Shown here: positions 54,106-62,166 of the stretch, piece by piece | Layout of the letters: each line of letters opens with the position of its first letter | Position numbering within the stretch: position 1 is the first letter of the stretch | NCBI GenBank assembly: GCA_001768735.1 | Contig: MEMB01000004.1 | Span: forward strand, 1-64,000 | Source of the DNA: Alphaproteobacteria bacterium GWF2_58_20 | GTDB lineage: Bacteria; Pseudomonadota; Alphaproteobacteria; UBA1247 | Reading direction: 5' to 3' | Length of the DNA: 64,000 nucleotides | Notes under the pieces: generated by a model | Seen by the model: only the letters and a program-made list of their open reading frames with translations | Databases searched by the model: none | What the model was told of the DNA's origin: nothing | Program-made: the position numbers and the translations under genes

Positions 54106-54789
54106 CTACATCCGGCCTTCCTGGCGTGTCGGCCCAAAATACAGCTTGCATAGCCTGGAAGGATCGAGGCCCTGGTAATCCGGCGCGCCATTATTCCAGT
54201 GGGTGCCATAACATCCGGTTCCCTGCTGTACGGTCTGGACATACCCGAACTGGCTGCGGCCATCGTCAATCTTGCGGTCAATCAGCGCAATGACGCGAAT
54301 GGGCAGGATATCCCCTCCCGCCTGCTGGCCGATGCTGCCGGAATCCACATTGTTGATGCCGGGGCCATGAATGCGAAACCAGAACCCGTAAGGGTTGAGG
54401 TTGATGGCGTCAATGATCGCGCCCCGGAAATGCCCGGAAGGAAAGGGCACTCCGGACTGGCCATCATGGTTGGCGGTACAGGCGGGACAGGGAGATATCC
54501 CGGAAACACGCCCCGTGGAGGCCAGATCGTTCCAGACATGCACAACTTCCGCATTGCCGGAAATCTCGGAATCTCCATTGTCATCCCCCGGCAAACGACG
54601 GTGTTCAGACTTGAAAACTTCCCAGCCGCCCTGAATTTCGGAAATGGAAATGAAAATCCGGTTGACCCTTGCGGATTCAACAAGATCCAGTCCCTTCAGG
54701 ATACCGCCAACCAAAATCCCTATGACAATAAGGACGATTGCCAGCTCAACCAGGGAGAAACCCGCCTTTGCATGTCCGGTTCCGTTCAT
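54106..54789 (-). CDS. Type IV pilin-like (pseudopilin) protein
   Basis: The protein has 227 residues. The prepilin motif is at the very N-terminus: a short charged leader ending in KAG, then FSLVELAIVLIVIGILVGG, with the Glu at +5 of the mature protein. The rest is a hydrophilic domain rich in Gly, Asp and Asn with four Cys (SPCPACTA, GTGCYG, SRLCKL). No other pilus or type II secretion gene is nearby, and it lies on the opposite strand between chvG and hprK, interrupting a conserved order. It is likely a minor pilin or pseudopilin processed by a peptidase encoded elsewhere. The ribosome site is weak. Confidence 0.85.
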   Translation of the reverse strand: MNGTGHAKAGFSLVELAIVLIVIGILVGGILKGLDLVESARVNRIFISISEIQGGWEVFKSEHRRLPGDDNGDSEISGNAEVVHVWNDLASTGRVSGISPCPACTANHDGQSGVPFPSGHFRGAIIDAINLNPYGFWFRIHGPGINNVDSGSIGQQAGGDILPIRVIALIDRKIDDGRSQFGYVQTVQQGTGCYGTHWNNGAPDYQGLDPSRLCKLYFGPTRQEGRM

Positions 54790-54859
54790 GAGAAAAACTC
54801 ATGGGGTCCGATCTTTTGATTGTCAACCCAAAAGTGGCGGCTTTCCGCTTTTTTTGCGA

Positions 54860-54889
54860 TTGACAGGAAGCGCGGGGAGCCGCAACATA
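54860..54889 (+). promoter_or_regulatory. Promoter of hprK-rapZ-PTS genes, apparently leaderless
   Basis: A perfect TTGACA (54860-54865) is followed after 18 bp by AACATA (54884-54889). The hprK ATG at 54895 lies about 6 nt after the -10, so transcription would begin at or next to the start codon. No ribosome site precedes it. A second TTGACA on the minus strand (54821-54826) may serve the pilin gene. Confidence 0.45.
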
Positions 54890-54894
54890 TCCTC

Positions 54895-55329
54895 ATGCTC
54901 ATCCTCCACGGAACATGCATTGACATTGATGGCGCGGCCGTCCTCCTGCGGGGGGAATCCGGCAGCGGAAAATCCGACCTTGCCTTGCGCCTGATTGAGG
55001 ATGGCGCCCGGCTCATCGCCGATGACCAGACCTGTTTCATCCGACAGGATACCCAATTGCTTGCTTCCCCGCCCGACTCCATCCAGGGCCTTCTGGAAGT
55101 CCGGGGCGTGGGCATCGTCCGCGTTCCCTTTTCCCGGAAGGTTCCCCTGCGGCTTGTGGTGGATCTCCTGCCGGACGCCGGCATTGAACGCATGCCGGAG
55201 AAAACCGCAGTCATCCTGATGGACCTCCATTTTCCCAGCGTTTCCCTCCCGGCCTTCCATGCCGCCAGCGCCGCCAAGGTGCGCATGGCCCTGGCCTGCA
55301 GCCTCCATCCGGACATGGTTTCCTCATGA
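54895..55329 (+). CDS. hprK: HPr kinase/phosphorylase, short alphaproteobacterial form
   Basis: The protein has 144 residues from the ATG at 54895. It contains only the catalytic C-terminal domain of HprK: LILHGTCIDIDG, Walker A RGESGSGKSDLALRLIEDGA, ADDQ and the HprK signature LLEVRGVGIVRVP. The N-terminal domain found in Gram-positive HprK is absent, as normal for this group. It phosphorylates the regulatory Ser of HPr. It is coupled to rapZ by ATGA and is next to EIIA and HPr. Confidence 0.94.
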   Translation: MLILHGTCIDIDGAAVLLRGESGSGKSDLALRLIEDGARLIADDQTCFIRQDTQLLASPPDSIQGLLEVRGVGIVRVPFSRKVPLRLVVDLLPDAGIERMPEKTAVILMDLHFPSVSLPAFHAASAAKVRMALACSLHPDMVSS

Positions 55330-56255
55330 CCCCTCCTGCCGACCTTTTCCCCGAAAGTCCTTCAGGTCTGGCCTCGCGGCATCCCAAACTGCCGCCGCGC
55401 CGTGTCATCCTCGTGACGGGCATGTCCGGCGCCGGATTGTCCACCACCATCAAGGCCCTTGAAGACCTGGGATATGAAACGGTGGACAACCCCCCTCTTT
55501 TCCTCATCAGCGGGCTGCTGGAACAAGGCGACATGCTGGGCCGACCTCTGGCCATTGGTCTGGATTCCCGTACCCGCGGCTTTTCCGCCGAAGCTTTCCT
55601 GGGGCAGATGCGGGAGCTGGCGGCCCGCCCCGGCCTGCAGGTCCAGACTGTTTTCATTGAATGCGGCGACGACATCCTGCTGCGAAGATACACGGAAACC
55701 CGGCGCAAGCATCCCTTGGCCCTTGACCGCCCGGTAATTGACGGCATCCTGCGTGAACGCCGCCTGCTGTCAGGCCTGCGCGATGAGGCTTCCCTCGTCA
55801 TTGACACCTCGGACATGACCCTGCATGACCTGCGGCGTCTGGTAGGGGGACATTTCCATGTAGATATCAAGCCAAAACTGAGCCTGTTTGTCATGTCTTT
55901 TGGTTTCCCGCATGGCGTTCCCCGCGAGGCCGACATTGTTCTGGACGCCCGTTTCCTGCGCAATCCCCATTATGATCCGATCCTGCGCCCCCTCACCGGC
56001 AAGGATGCCGCCGTGGGGGAATATGTGGCGCGCGACCCGGATTACCCGGCGTTCATCAACAATATCACTCAACTCATTGATCCCCTGTTGCCTCGTTTCC
56101 AGCAAGAGGGTAAAAGCTACCTGACCATTGCCATTGGCTGCACGGGAGGACGGCACCGTTCCGTCTTCATTGCCGAAACGCTGGCGGAATGGATCAGGGA
56201 CAAGGGATATCCCGTAGGCACCAACCATCGGGAACTGTCACGGCAGAAAGGATAA
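55326..56255 (+). CDS. rapZ: RapZ/YvcJ-type nucleotide-binding regulator with altered Walker A
   Basis: The protein has 309 residues, the usual RapZ length. The N-terminal P-loop reads TGMSGAGLSTTIKALEDLGYE, so Leu38 stands where the Walker A lysine should be. The rest is well conserved: VDNPPLFLISGLL, the DTSDMTLHDLRRLV region, the C-terminal GCTGGRHRSVFIAETLAEW and LVMSFGFPHG-like segment. RapZ controls amino-sugar metabolism via RNA in enterobacteria; here it lies between HprK and EIIA, pointing to PTS control. The substitution suggests weak or absent nucleotide hydrolysis. Confidence 0.92.
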   Translation: MTPPADLFPESPSGLASRHPKLPPRRVILVTGMSGAGLSTTIKALEDLGYETVDNPPLFLISGLLEQGDMLGRPLAIGLDSRTRGFSAEAFLGQMRELAARPGLQVQTVFIECGDDILLRRYTETRRKHPLALDRPVIDGILRERRLLSGLRDEASLVIDTSDMTLHDLRRLVGGHFHVDIKPKLSLFVMSFGFPHGVPREADIVLDARFLRNPHYDPILRPLTGKDAAVGEYVARDPDYPAFINNITQLIDPLLPRFQQEGKSYLTIAIGCTGGRHRSVFIAETLAEWIRDKGYPVGTNHRELSRQKG

Positions 56256-56258
56256 GCT

Positions 56259-56660
56259 ATGATTGGTTTAGTTCTTGTCACCCATGGACAATTGGGACGC
56301 GAATTCATCGCGGCCCTCGAACATGTTGTCGGCCCGCAGGAACAGGTGCAGGCTGTCTGCATCGGCGCTGACGACGACATGGAAACCCGCAGGGCGGAAA
56401 TCATCCAGGCGGTGGCGAATGTCAACAGTGGGAACGGCGTTGTCGTTCTAACCGACATGTTTGGCGGCACCCCGTCCAACCTTGCCATCTCCGTCATGAA
56501 CCCGCCGGACATCGAAGTCATCGCAGGGGTCAACCTGCCGCTGCTCGTCAAGCTAGCCAGCCTCCGGAATGAACCCATGGCCAAGGCTGTTGCCACCAGC
56601 CGCGACGCCGGGCGCAAATACATCAATGTTGCCTCGGCCCTTCTGGCGGAGGGCGGCTGA
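56259..56660 (+). CDS. PTS system EIIA component, mannose (EIIA-Man) type
   Basis: The protein has 133 residues. The phospho-acceptor is His9 in LVLVTHGQLGREF. The rest has the fold landmarks VVVLTDMFGGTPSNLA and IEVIAGVNLPLLVKLA. With no sugar permease nearby, this is a regulatory EIIA, as in other alphaproteobacterial HprK-EIIA-HPr clusters. It shares one nucleotide with ptsH. Confidence 0.94.
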   Translation: MIGLVLVTHGQLGREFIAALEHVVGPQEQVQAVCIGADDDMETRRAEIIQAVANVNSGNGVVVLTDMFGGTPSNLAISVMNPPDIEVIAGVNLPLLVKLASLRNEPMAKAVATSRDAGRKYINVASALLAEGG

Positions 56661-56941
56661 TGGAAAATCCAACCCGCCACAAGGCTGTTGTCACCATTGC
56701 CAACACCCGCGGCATGCACGCCCGGGCAGCCGCGCGATTTGTCAAGATTGCCCAGGGGTTTTCTGCGAACATCGAAGTGGAACGCAACGACATCAGTGTC
56801 AGCGGACGTTCCATCATGGGCCTCATGATGCTGGCCGCCGGACAAGGGACACGCATTACCATCCGCGCCAATGGCCAAGACGCCCCGCAGGCCATCGAAC
56901 ATCTTGTAAACCTCGTGGAACGCCGCTTCGACGAGGCATGA
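56660..56941 (+). CDS. ptsH: Phosphocarrier protein HPr
   Basis: The protein has 93 residues. The EI-phosphorylated His20 is in [14 protein letters not shown]. The HprK-target Ser51 is in [13 protein letters not shown]. It relays phosphate to EIIA and is regulated by HprK. It overlaps the EIIA stop by one nucleotide (TGATG). The ptsI gene is not in this window. Confidence 0.96.
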   Translation: MENPTRHKAVVTIANTRGMHARAAARFVKIAQGFSANIEVERNDISVSGRSIMGLMMLAAGQGTRITIRANGQDAPQAIEHLVNLVERRFDEA

Positions 56942-56966
56942 TCTCCGCATGAAGAAGGGAGCTGCC

Positions 56967-58253
56967 ATGGCAGATTTCAAGGTCAAGGATATGGAACTTG
57001 CCGCCTGGGGCCGCAAGGAAATCACCATTGCCGAAAGTGAAATGCCAGGCCTCATGGCCCTGCGCGCCGAATATGCCGGACAGAACCCGCTGGCAGGCGC
57101 CCGGATTGCCGGTTCCCTGCACATGACCACCCCCACCGCCGTGCTGATTGAAACCCTGCGCAGCCTTGGCGCCGATGTCCGATGGGCGTCCTGCAACATC
57201 TTCTCCACCCAGGATCAGGCCGCCGCTGCCATTGCCGCAACCGGTGTCCCGGTTTTTGCCTGGAAAGGCATGTCGGATGAAAACTTCTGGTGGTGTCTTG
57301 AGCAAACCATCATCGGTCCGGATGGATGGCGCCCCAACATGATTCTCGATGATGGCGGCGACCTCACCAACGTCCTGCATGACAAATTCCCGGAGCTGCT
57401 GGAAGGCGTGCGCGGCATTTCCGAGGAAACCACAACGGGCGTCCATCGCCTTTATGACCGCGCCCGTACCGGAACCCTCAAGGTCCCCGCCTTCAATGTG
57501 AACGACAGTGTCACAAAATCCAAGTTTGACAACCTTTACGGCTGCCGGGAAAGCCTGGTGGACGGTATCAAGCGCGCCACCGGCGTCATGCTGGCAGGCA
57601 AGGTTGCCGTCGTGTGCGGCTATGGCGATGTCGGCAAGGGGTCGGCGGCCAGCCTACGCGGACAGGGCGCACGCGTTCTCATCACCGAAATCGATCCCAT
57701 CTGTGCCCTTCAGGCCGCCATGGAAGGTTATGAGGTCGTTCGCATGGCCGAGGCTGCACCGCTGGGAGACATTTTTGTCACCGCCACCGGCAACGTCTCC
57801 GTCATTACCCGTACCCACATGGAACGGATGAAAGACCGCGCCATTGTCTGCAACATTGGTCATTTTGACAGCGAAATCGACATCGCAGCCCTGTCAGACC
57901 TGGCCTGGACGGAAATCAAGCCGCAAGTGGATGAAGTGACCTTCCCGGATGGCCACCACCTCATCATCCTTGCCAAGGGGCGTCTTGTGAACCTGGGCTG
58001 CGCCATCGGCCATCCCTCCTTCGTCATGAGCGCATCCTTCACCAACCAGGTGCTGGCCCAGATCGAGCTCTGGCAAAATCCTGGCAAATACGCGCCCGGC
58101 GTACATATTCTGCCGAAACAGCTTGACGAAAAAGTGGCCCGCCTGCATCTGGGCCGCCTTGGCGTGAAACTGGAAACCCTGACGCCACAACAAACAGAGT
58201 ACCTGGGCCTTCCTGCAGAAGGGCCCTTCAAACCCGACCATTACCGCTACTGA
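56967..58253 (+). CDS. ahcY: S-adenosylhomocysteine hydrolase (adenosylhomocysteinase)
   Basis: The protein has 428 residues from the ATG at 56967 (aagggag upstream); a start at 56949 would add 6 residues. It recycles S-adenosylhomocysteine to homocysteine and adenosine. NAD-binding loop [15 protein letters not shown], catalytic KSKFDNLYG, and the C-terminal NAD-clasp lysine/Tyr end FKPDHYRY are all present. It separates the PTS genes from divL, as in relatives. Confidence 0.97.
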   Translation: MADFKVKDMELAAWGRKEITIAESEMPGLMALRAEYAGQNPLAGARIAGSLHMTTPTAVLIETLRSLGADVRWASCNIFSTQDQAAAAIAATGVPVFAWKGMSDENFWWCLEQTIIGPDGWRPNMILDDGGDLTNVLHDKFPELLEGVRGISEETTTGVHRLYDRARTGTLKVPAFNVNDSVTKSKFDNLYGCRESLVDGIKRATGVMLAGKVAVVCGYGDVGKGSAASLRGQGARVLITEIDPICALQAAMEGYEVVRMAEAAPLGDIFVTATGNVSVITRTHMERMKDRAIVCNIGHFDSEIDIAALSDLAWTEIKPQVDEVTFPDGHHLIILAKGRLVNLGCAIGHPSFVMSASFTNQVLAQIELWQNPGKYAPGVHILPKQLDEKVARLHLGRLGVKLETLTPQQTEYLGLPAEGPFKPDHYRY

Positions 58254-58274
58254 CCGGAAGGACTGATCCACCGC

Positions 58275-60533
58275 ATGCCCTTTTCCCGGAAACATGGCCC
58301 GCTTGCAAGATTCCTGGATTGCCTCTACGGGAGGGCCTCCAGGGAAACTGAAGTCCTCATCAAGCAGATGCTTGTGGGAACGGCTTCAACCGGCTGTTTC
58401 TGGACGGCAACCGGCGATGAAATCCTCGCTGACAATTTCGGGGTATTCTTTGGCCATCCCGACCTGCCGGAATTTGGTGCCATCCGGGAAACCCTTCTCC
58501 ATGAAGGAGAAGACCTCTGGCACAACCTGGAAGGCCTTATCCGCACCGGAAACGCCTTTGAAACCACCCTCACCACCCATGATGGCCGCATTCTGGCCTG
58601 CGAGGGACGCCCCGCCGCAGGCGGGTGCATGATCCGCCTGCGCGACCTCACGGAAAGCATCCTGGCCAGCAACCAGCTGGCCGAACGCAAGAACCTGCTC
58701 GACAGCCTGCCCGTCCCTGTCTGGCGGCGCGACCAGGCACTGGGGATCGAATGGTGCAACCGCGCCTATGCCCATGCCGTGGGCGTGGACCAGTCTGAAG
58801 CCATTTCGAGCCAGATGGAACTGGGATCCAGCCGGGAATCCTTTGGCCGCAACATGGCGCGCAGGGCCATGGAAAAAGGTCTTGTCCAGACGGAACGCCT
58901 GCATACGGTCATCCGCGGCCAGCGCCGCCTCCTGCAAATCAGCGAAAAGCCGCTGACCGGAGAATCCGAAGCCCCCGGAACCATTGGTTTCGCCCTTGAC
59001 CTGACCGATGTTGAGCAAACCCGGAGCGAACTTGAACGCCATATTGCCGCGCATGAGGATGTGCTGGAACATCTCAGCACCGCCGTGGCGATTTACGGAC
59101 CGGACAAGCACCTGCAATTCTACAACAGCGCCTTTTCCCAACTCTGGCAGCTGGAGGATTCCTGGCTGGAAACCAAGCCGTCCTTTGCCGACATCCTCGA
59201 AATCCTGCGCGACCAGCGCCGCCTGCCGGAATCCGTGGATTTCCGGGCCTACAAGAACCAGTGGCTGGCCAAATTCACCGACCTCCTCCAGCCGGAGGAA
59301 AGCCTTCTCCACCTGCCAGACGGCACCACCCTGCGCGTTCTCATTGCCCCGCATCCGCTGGGCGGCCTGCTGCACATCTACGAGGATGTCACCAGCCGCA
59401 TCCAGCTGGAAACCTCCTACAACACCCTGATGGCCGTGCAGCACGAAACCATCAACAACCTGGCCGAAGGCATCGCGGTGTTTGGCAGTGATGGCCGCCT
59501 CAAGCTTTCCAATTCCGCCTTTCTCCACATCTGGGAACTGACCCCGGAAGACCTGGCCGAAGAACCGCACGTCACCCAGCTCATCACCCGGATGGGAGAA
59601 GCCTTCGAAAATGGCGGCGCCTGGAACACCTTCCGGGAAACCTTCCTGAACAATGCCCTGGGACGCGGACAGGAAAGCGGACGCGCCACACTGTCCAGCG
59701 GCACGGTCCTGGAATATGCCTTCCTGCCCCTGCCGGATGGCGCCATGCTGTGCAGCTGCCTCGACATCACCGCCGGCGCACGCGCCGAACAGGCCTTGCG
59801 CGAACGCAATGCCGCGCTCAAGGCCGCCGAACGGCTCAAGGTCGATTTTCTCGCCAACGTTTCCTACCAGCTGCGCACCCCCCTCAACGCCATCATCGGC
59901 TTTGCGGAAATCCTGGCCAAGGCCTATTTCGGCCAACTCAATCCCCGCCAGCAGGAGTATGCGGAAGGCATCCTTGAAGGCGGACAGAAACTCTTCTCCC
60001 TCGTCAACGACATCCTGGACCTTTCTGCCATTGAAGCCGGCTACATGCGCCTCAACCTGTCGATGGTCGATGTGGAATATGTCCTGTCCACCGTGGTCAG
60101 CCTTACCGAGGAATGGGCGCGCAAGCACAACCTCATCCTTGAAATGCACTGCGCCCCGGATGTGGGCTCCATCATTGCGGACGAACAGCGCATCAAGCAG
60201 GTTTTGCTCAACCTGGTGAGCAACGCCATCCGATTCAACCGTCCCGGCGGCCAGATCATGGTCTCCGCATGGCGCGAAGGCAATGAAGCCCTGCTCAGCG
60301 TTTCCGACAATGGCTGCGGAATCGCAGAATTCCTGCACGGACAAGTCTTCGAGCCCTTTGAACGCGCCGATGGGGGCCCACAGCAGGGGGCCGGACTGGG
60401 GCTCGCCCTTGTCCACAGCTTCATTGATCTCCATGGGGGAAAGGTGGAGCTTTCCAGCCAGGTGGATGTCGGAACCACCATCATCTGTCGCCTGCCTTTC
60501 CAAGCCATTGCCACCGGTTTCCGGGAGGATTGA
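58275..60533 (+). CDS. divL: DivL-like PAS pseudo-histidine kinase (Tyr at the phospho-acceptor site)
   Basis: The protein has 752 residues. Residues ~1-500 hold several PAS-type modules (SLLRHPDLPEFG region, then DSLPVPVWRRDQALGIEWCN, then ILEHLSTAVAIYGPDK, then VQHETINNLAEGIAVFGSDG). HisKA reads NVSYQLRTPLNAIIGFAEIL, with Tyr531 in place of the usual His. The HATPase is otherwise intact (NLVSNAIRF, DNGCGI, GAGLGLALVHSF). Caulobacter DivL has the same His-to-Tyr change and similar size (769). DivL works as a receptor for DivK~P and tunes the CckA-CtrA relay, with no need of its own kinase activity. Synteny with ahcY and tsaE supports the assignment. Confidence 0.88.
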   Translation: MPFSRKHGPLARFLDCLYGRASRETEVLIKQMLVGTASTGCFWTATGDEILADNFGVFFGHPDLPEFGAIRETLLHEGEDLWHNLEGLIRTGNAFETTLTTHDGRILACEGRPAAGGCMIRLRDLTESILASNQLAERKNLLDSLPVPVWRRDQALGIEWCNRAYAHAVGVDQSEAISSQMELGSSRESFGRNMARRAMEKGLVQTERLHTVIRGQRRLLQISEKPLTGESEAPGTIGFALDLTDVEQTRSELERHIAAHEDVLEHLSTAVAIYGPDKHLQFYNSAFSQLWQLEDSWLETKPSFADILEILRDQRRLPESVDFRAYKNQWLAKFTDLLQPEESLLHLPDGTTLRVLIAPHPLGGLLHIYEDVTSRIQLETSYNTLMAVQHETINNLAEGIAVFGSDGRLKLSNSAFLHIWELTPEDLAEEPHVTQLITRMGEAFENGGAWNTFRETFLNNALGRGQESGRATLSSGTVLEYAFLPLPDGAMLCSCLDITAGARAEQALRERNAALKAAERLKVDFLANVSYQLRTPLNAIIGFAEILAKAYFGQLNPRQQEYAEGILEGGQKLFSLVNDILDLSAIEAGYMRLNLSMVDVEYVLSTVVSLTEEWARKHNLILEMHCAPDVGSIIADEQRIKQVLLNLVSNAIRFNRPGGQIMVSAWREGNEALLSVSDNGCGIAEFLHGQVFEPFERADGGPQQGAGLGLALVHSFIDLHGGKVELSSQVDVGTTIICRLPFQAIATGFRED

Positions 60534-60536
60534 TCC

Positions 60537-61019
60537 ATGACGACAAACCTGCCCCTTCCCTTTTGCCACGATCTGGCAGACGAAGCTGCGACCATTGCCT
60601 TTGGCCGTGGTATCGCAGCGCTTCTCCGGCCCGGCGATGTTGTGGCCTTGTGGGGAGATCTTGGCGCCGGGAAAAGCTGTCTGGCCCGCGCCATCATCAT
60701 GGCACGAAAGCCCGAAGAAAACGAAGCGCCCAGCCCAACCTTCACACTGGTGCAGACCTATGGCGACATCTGGCATTTCGACCTCTACCGCATCCGGGAA
60801 GCCGATGAGATCTATGAGCTGGGCTGGGATGAAGCCCGCGAAGACGGCATCCTCCTCATTGAATGGCCCGACCGGCTGGGAACCCTCCTGCCGGAAAACC
60901 GGCTCGATATCACCCTGACCTTTCCGTCACCCGACCGGCCCGACCGTCGCATGATCTGCCTCACCGCCTCCCCTGCATGGCTTGACCGCTGGAGCGCCTT
61001 CCGGGCCCTTGTCCCATGA
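60537..61019 (+). CDS. tsaE: tRNA N6-adenosine threonylcarbamoyltransferase ATPase subunit
   Basis: The protein has 160 residues. The P-loop is LWGDLGAGKSCLARAII and the second block is SPTFTLVQTYG... HFDLYRI. It powers assembly of the t6A tRNA modification complex with TsaB and TsaD. It sits 3 bp after divL and overlaps the murU-like gene by 4 nt. Confidence 0.95.
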   Translation: MTTNLPLPFCHDLADEAATIAFGRGIAALLRPGDVVALWGDLGAGKSCLARAIIMARKPEENEAPSPTFTLVQTYGDIWHFDLYRIREADEIYELGWDEAREDGILLIEWPDRLGTLLPENRLDITLTFPSPDRPDRRMICLTASPAWLDRWSAFRALVP

Positions 61020-61732
61020 TGTCCATCACCACTGGCATGCTGCTGGCCGCCGGACGTGGAGAGCGCATGCGTCCACTCACCGACACCTGCCCCAAACCGC
61101 TGCTGGAAATCTCTGGACGTTCCATGCTGGACCGGGCGCTTGACCAGATGGAGGCGGCGGGCCTCACGCGGATTGTCGTCAATGCCTGCTACCGGGCCGG
61201 TCAGGTGGAACAGGCGCTTGCCACCCGAAACGGCCCCTGCCTTTTTTCCCGTGAAAGCGAAGCCTTGGAAACCGGGGGCGGCATTTGCAATGCCCTGCCC
61301 CTGCTGGGAGACAAACCCTTTTTTGTCATGAATGGCGACGGCGTGCTGGAAAATACCGATCCTTCCCCTTTCGCCCGGCTGGCTGCCGCATGGAATAGCG
61401 CCCGCATGGATGCCCTGCTGCTGGTGCTCCCGGTGGCAAAGGCCCATTTCTTCGGCAGCCCCGGCAATTTCCGCCTCCTGCCGGATGGACGGCTTGTCCA
61501 TGGCACACAGGAACAGCCCGCCGACATGGCCTATATCGGGCTGCAAATCCTCCACCCCCGCTTGTTCCACGGCATCGCGCCCCATGCGTTCCCCTTGCGG
61601 GAACTCTATGCCAAGGCCGCAGGCGCGGGCCGCCTTTTTGGCCTGACGCACACCGGAACATGGCTGCATGTCGGTACACCAAAGGCTTATGCCGAGGCTC
61701 CCGCCCTCATGGAACACCTCGGAATTCCATAA
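61016..61732 (+). CDS. murU: N-acetylmuramate-1-phosphate uridylyltransferase-like nucleotidyltransferase
   Basis: The protein has 238 residues with the nucleotidyltransferase fold. The signature is GMLLAAGRGERMRPLTDTCPKPLLEI, with the catalytic metal site FVMNGDGVLE. In the usual order tsaE-amgK-murU-addB, this position is MurU of the cell-wall salvage pathway, which makes UDP-MurNAc from MurNAc-1-phosphate. The kinase amgK is missing between tsaE and this gene; tsaE and murU overlap directly (ATGA). So either amgK lies elsewhere or the pathway is changed. Mannose-1-P or glucose-1-P transferase is the alternative. Confidence 0.85.
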   Translation: MMSITTGMLLAAGRGERMRPLTDTCPKPLLEISGRSMLDRALDQMEAAGLTRIVVNACYRAGQVEQALATRNGPCLFSRESEALETGGGICNALPLLGDKPFFVMNGDGVLENTDPSPFARLAAAWNSARMDALLLVLPVAKAHFFGSPGNFRLLPDGRLVHGTQEQPADMAYIGLQILHPRLFHGIAPHAFPLRELYAKAAGAGRLFGLTHTGTWLHVGTPKAYAEAPALMEHLGIP

Positions 61733-61756
61733 AAAAAGGGGCGGGAAAATCCCGCC
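61731..61756 (-). terminator. Minus-strand intrinsic terminator
   Basis: On the minus strand GGCGGG-ATTTT-CCCGCC is followed directly by CC and seven T, so it is a strong terminator for transcripts coming from the 61.8-62.1 kb region. On the plus strand it has A7 before the stem but no T-run after it, so it is weak for murU. Confidence 0.75.
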
Positions 61757-61800
61757 TTCGATGTCCATCATACCGGAATCCCCGGACGTGACATCCAGCA

Positions 61801-62060
61801 TCATTTGTGGCGCGTCACATCGACAACAGGCATTCCGGGCACCACGTTCATCGTCGAAGGATTGCCGGAAACCACCGACATCGAAAGCCCCGTCGAACTC
61901 CCCCCGTCACGCTCCGAAACCCACGAGGCACGGGAGTATCCCCGGTATCGTAAGTGATCTTGCGAATCCTGTACCCCTGCGCAGCCGCAGCAGCGCCTGC
62001 ACCACAAAAAAGCAACTGGCATTCCCGGTGTCTTTCCCTCCCGTTTTCCCGAAGCGTCCG
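61801..62060 (-). pseudogene. Probable decayed minus-strand gene for a small exported protein
   Basis: No single frame gives a convincing gene, but two minus-strand frames join up. One holds GAGAAAAAQGYRIRKITYDTG (split as a landmark) then GDTPVPRGFRSVTGG. A shift at a run of six G leads to SSTGLSMSVVSGNPSTMNVV in the other frame, ending at the TGA at 61801. The first part looks like the end of a signal peptide and the second like a mature tail. A terminator at 61731-61756 ends the same strand. The YRIRK segment after an AAxG end resembles the RCC1-repeat protein (AQQKYRIRK). It may be a frameshifted remnant, or a sequence error. Confidence 0.35.
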
Positions 62061-62166
62061 CCTTTCGCGGGAGCGGCGGCAGCGCACACGGGGAACGCTT
62101 TTCCTCTCCCGTGGCACGCCACGATCACCTGTGGCATTTTCCCGAAAAATCGGGCATCATTTCCCC

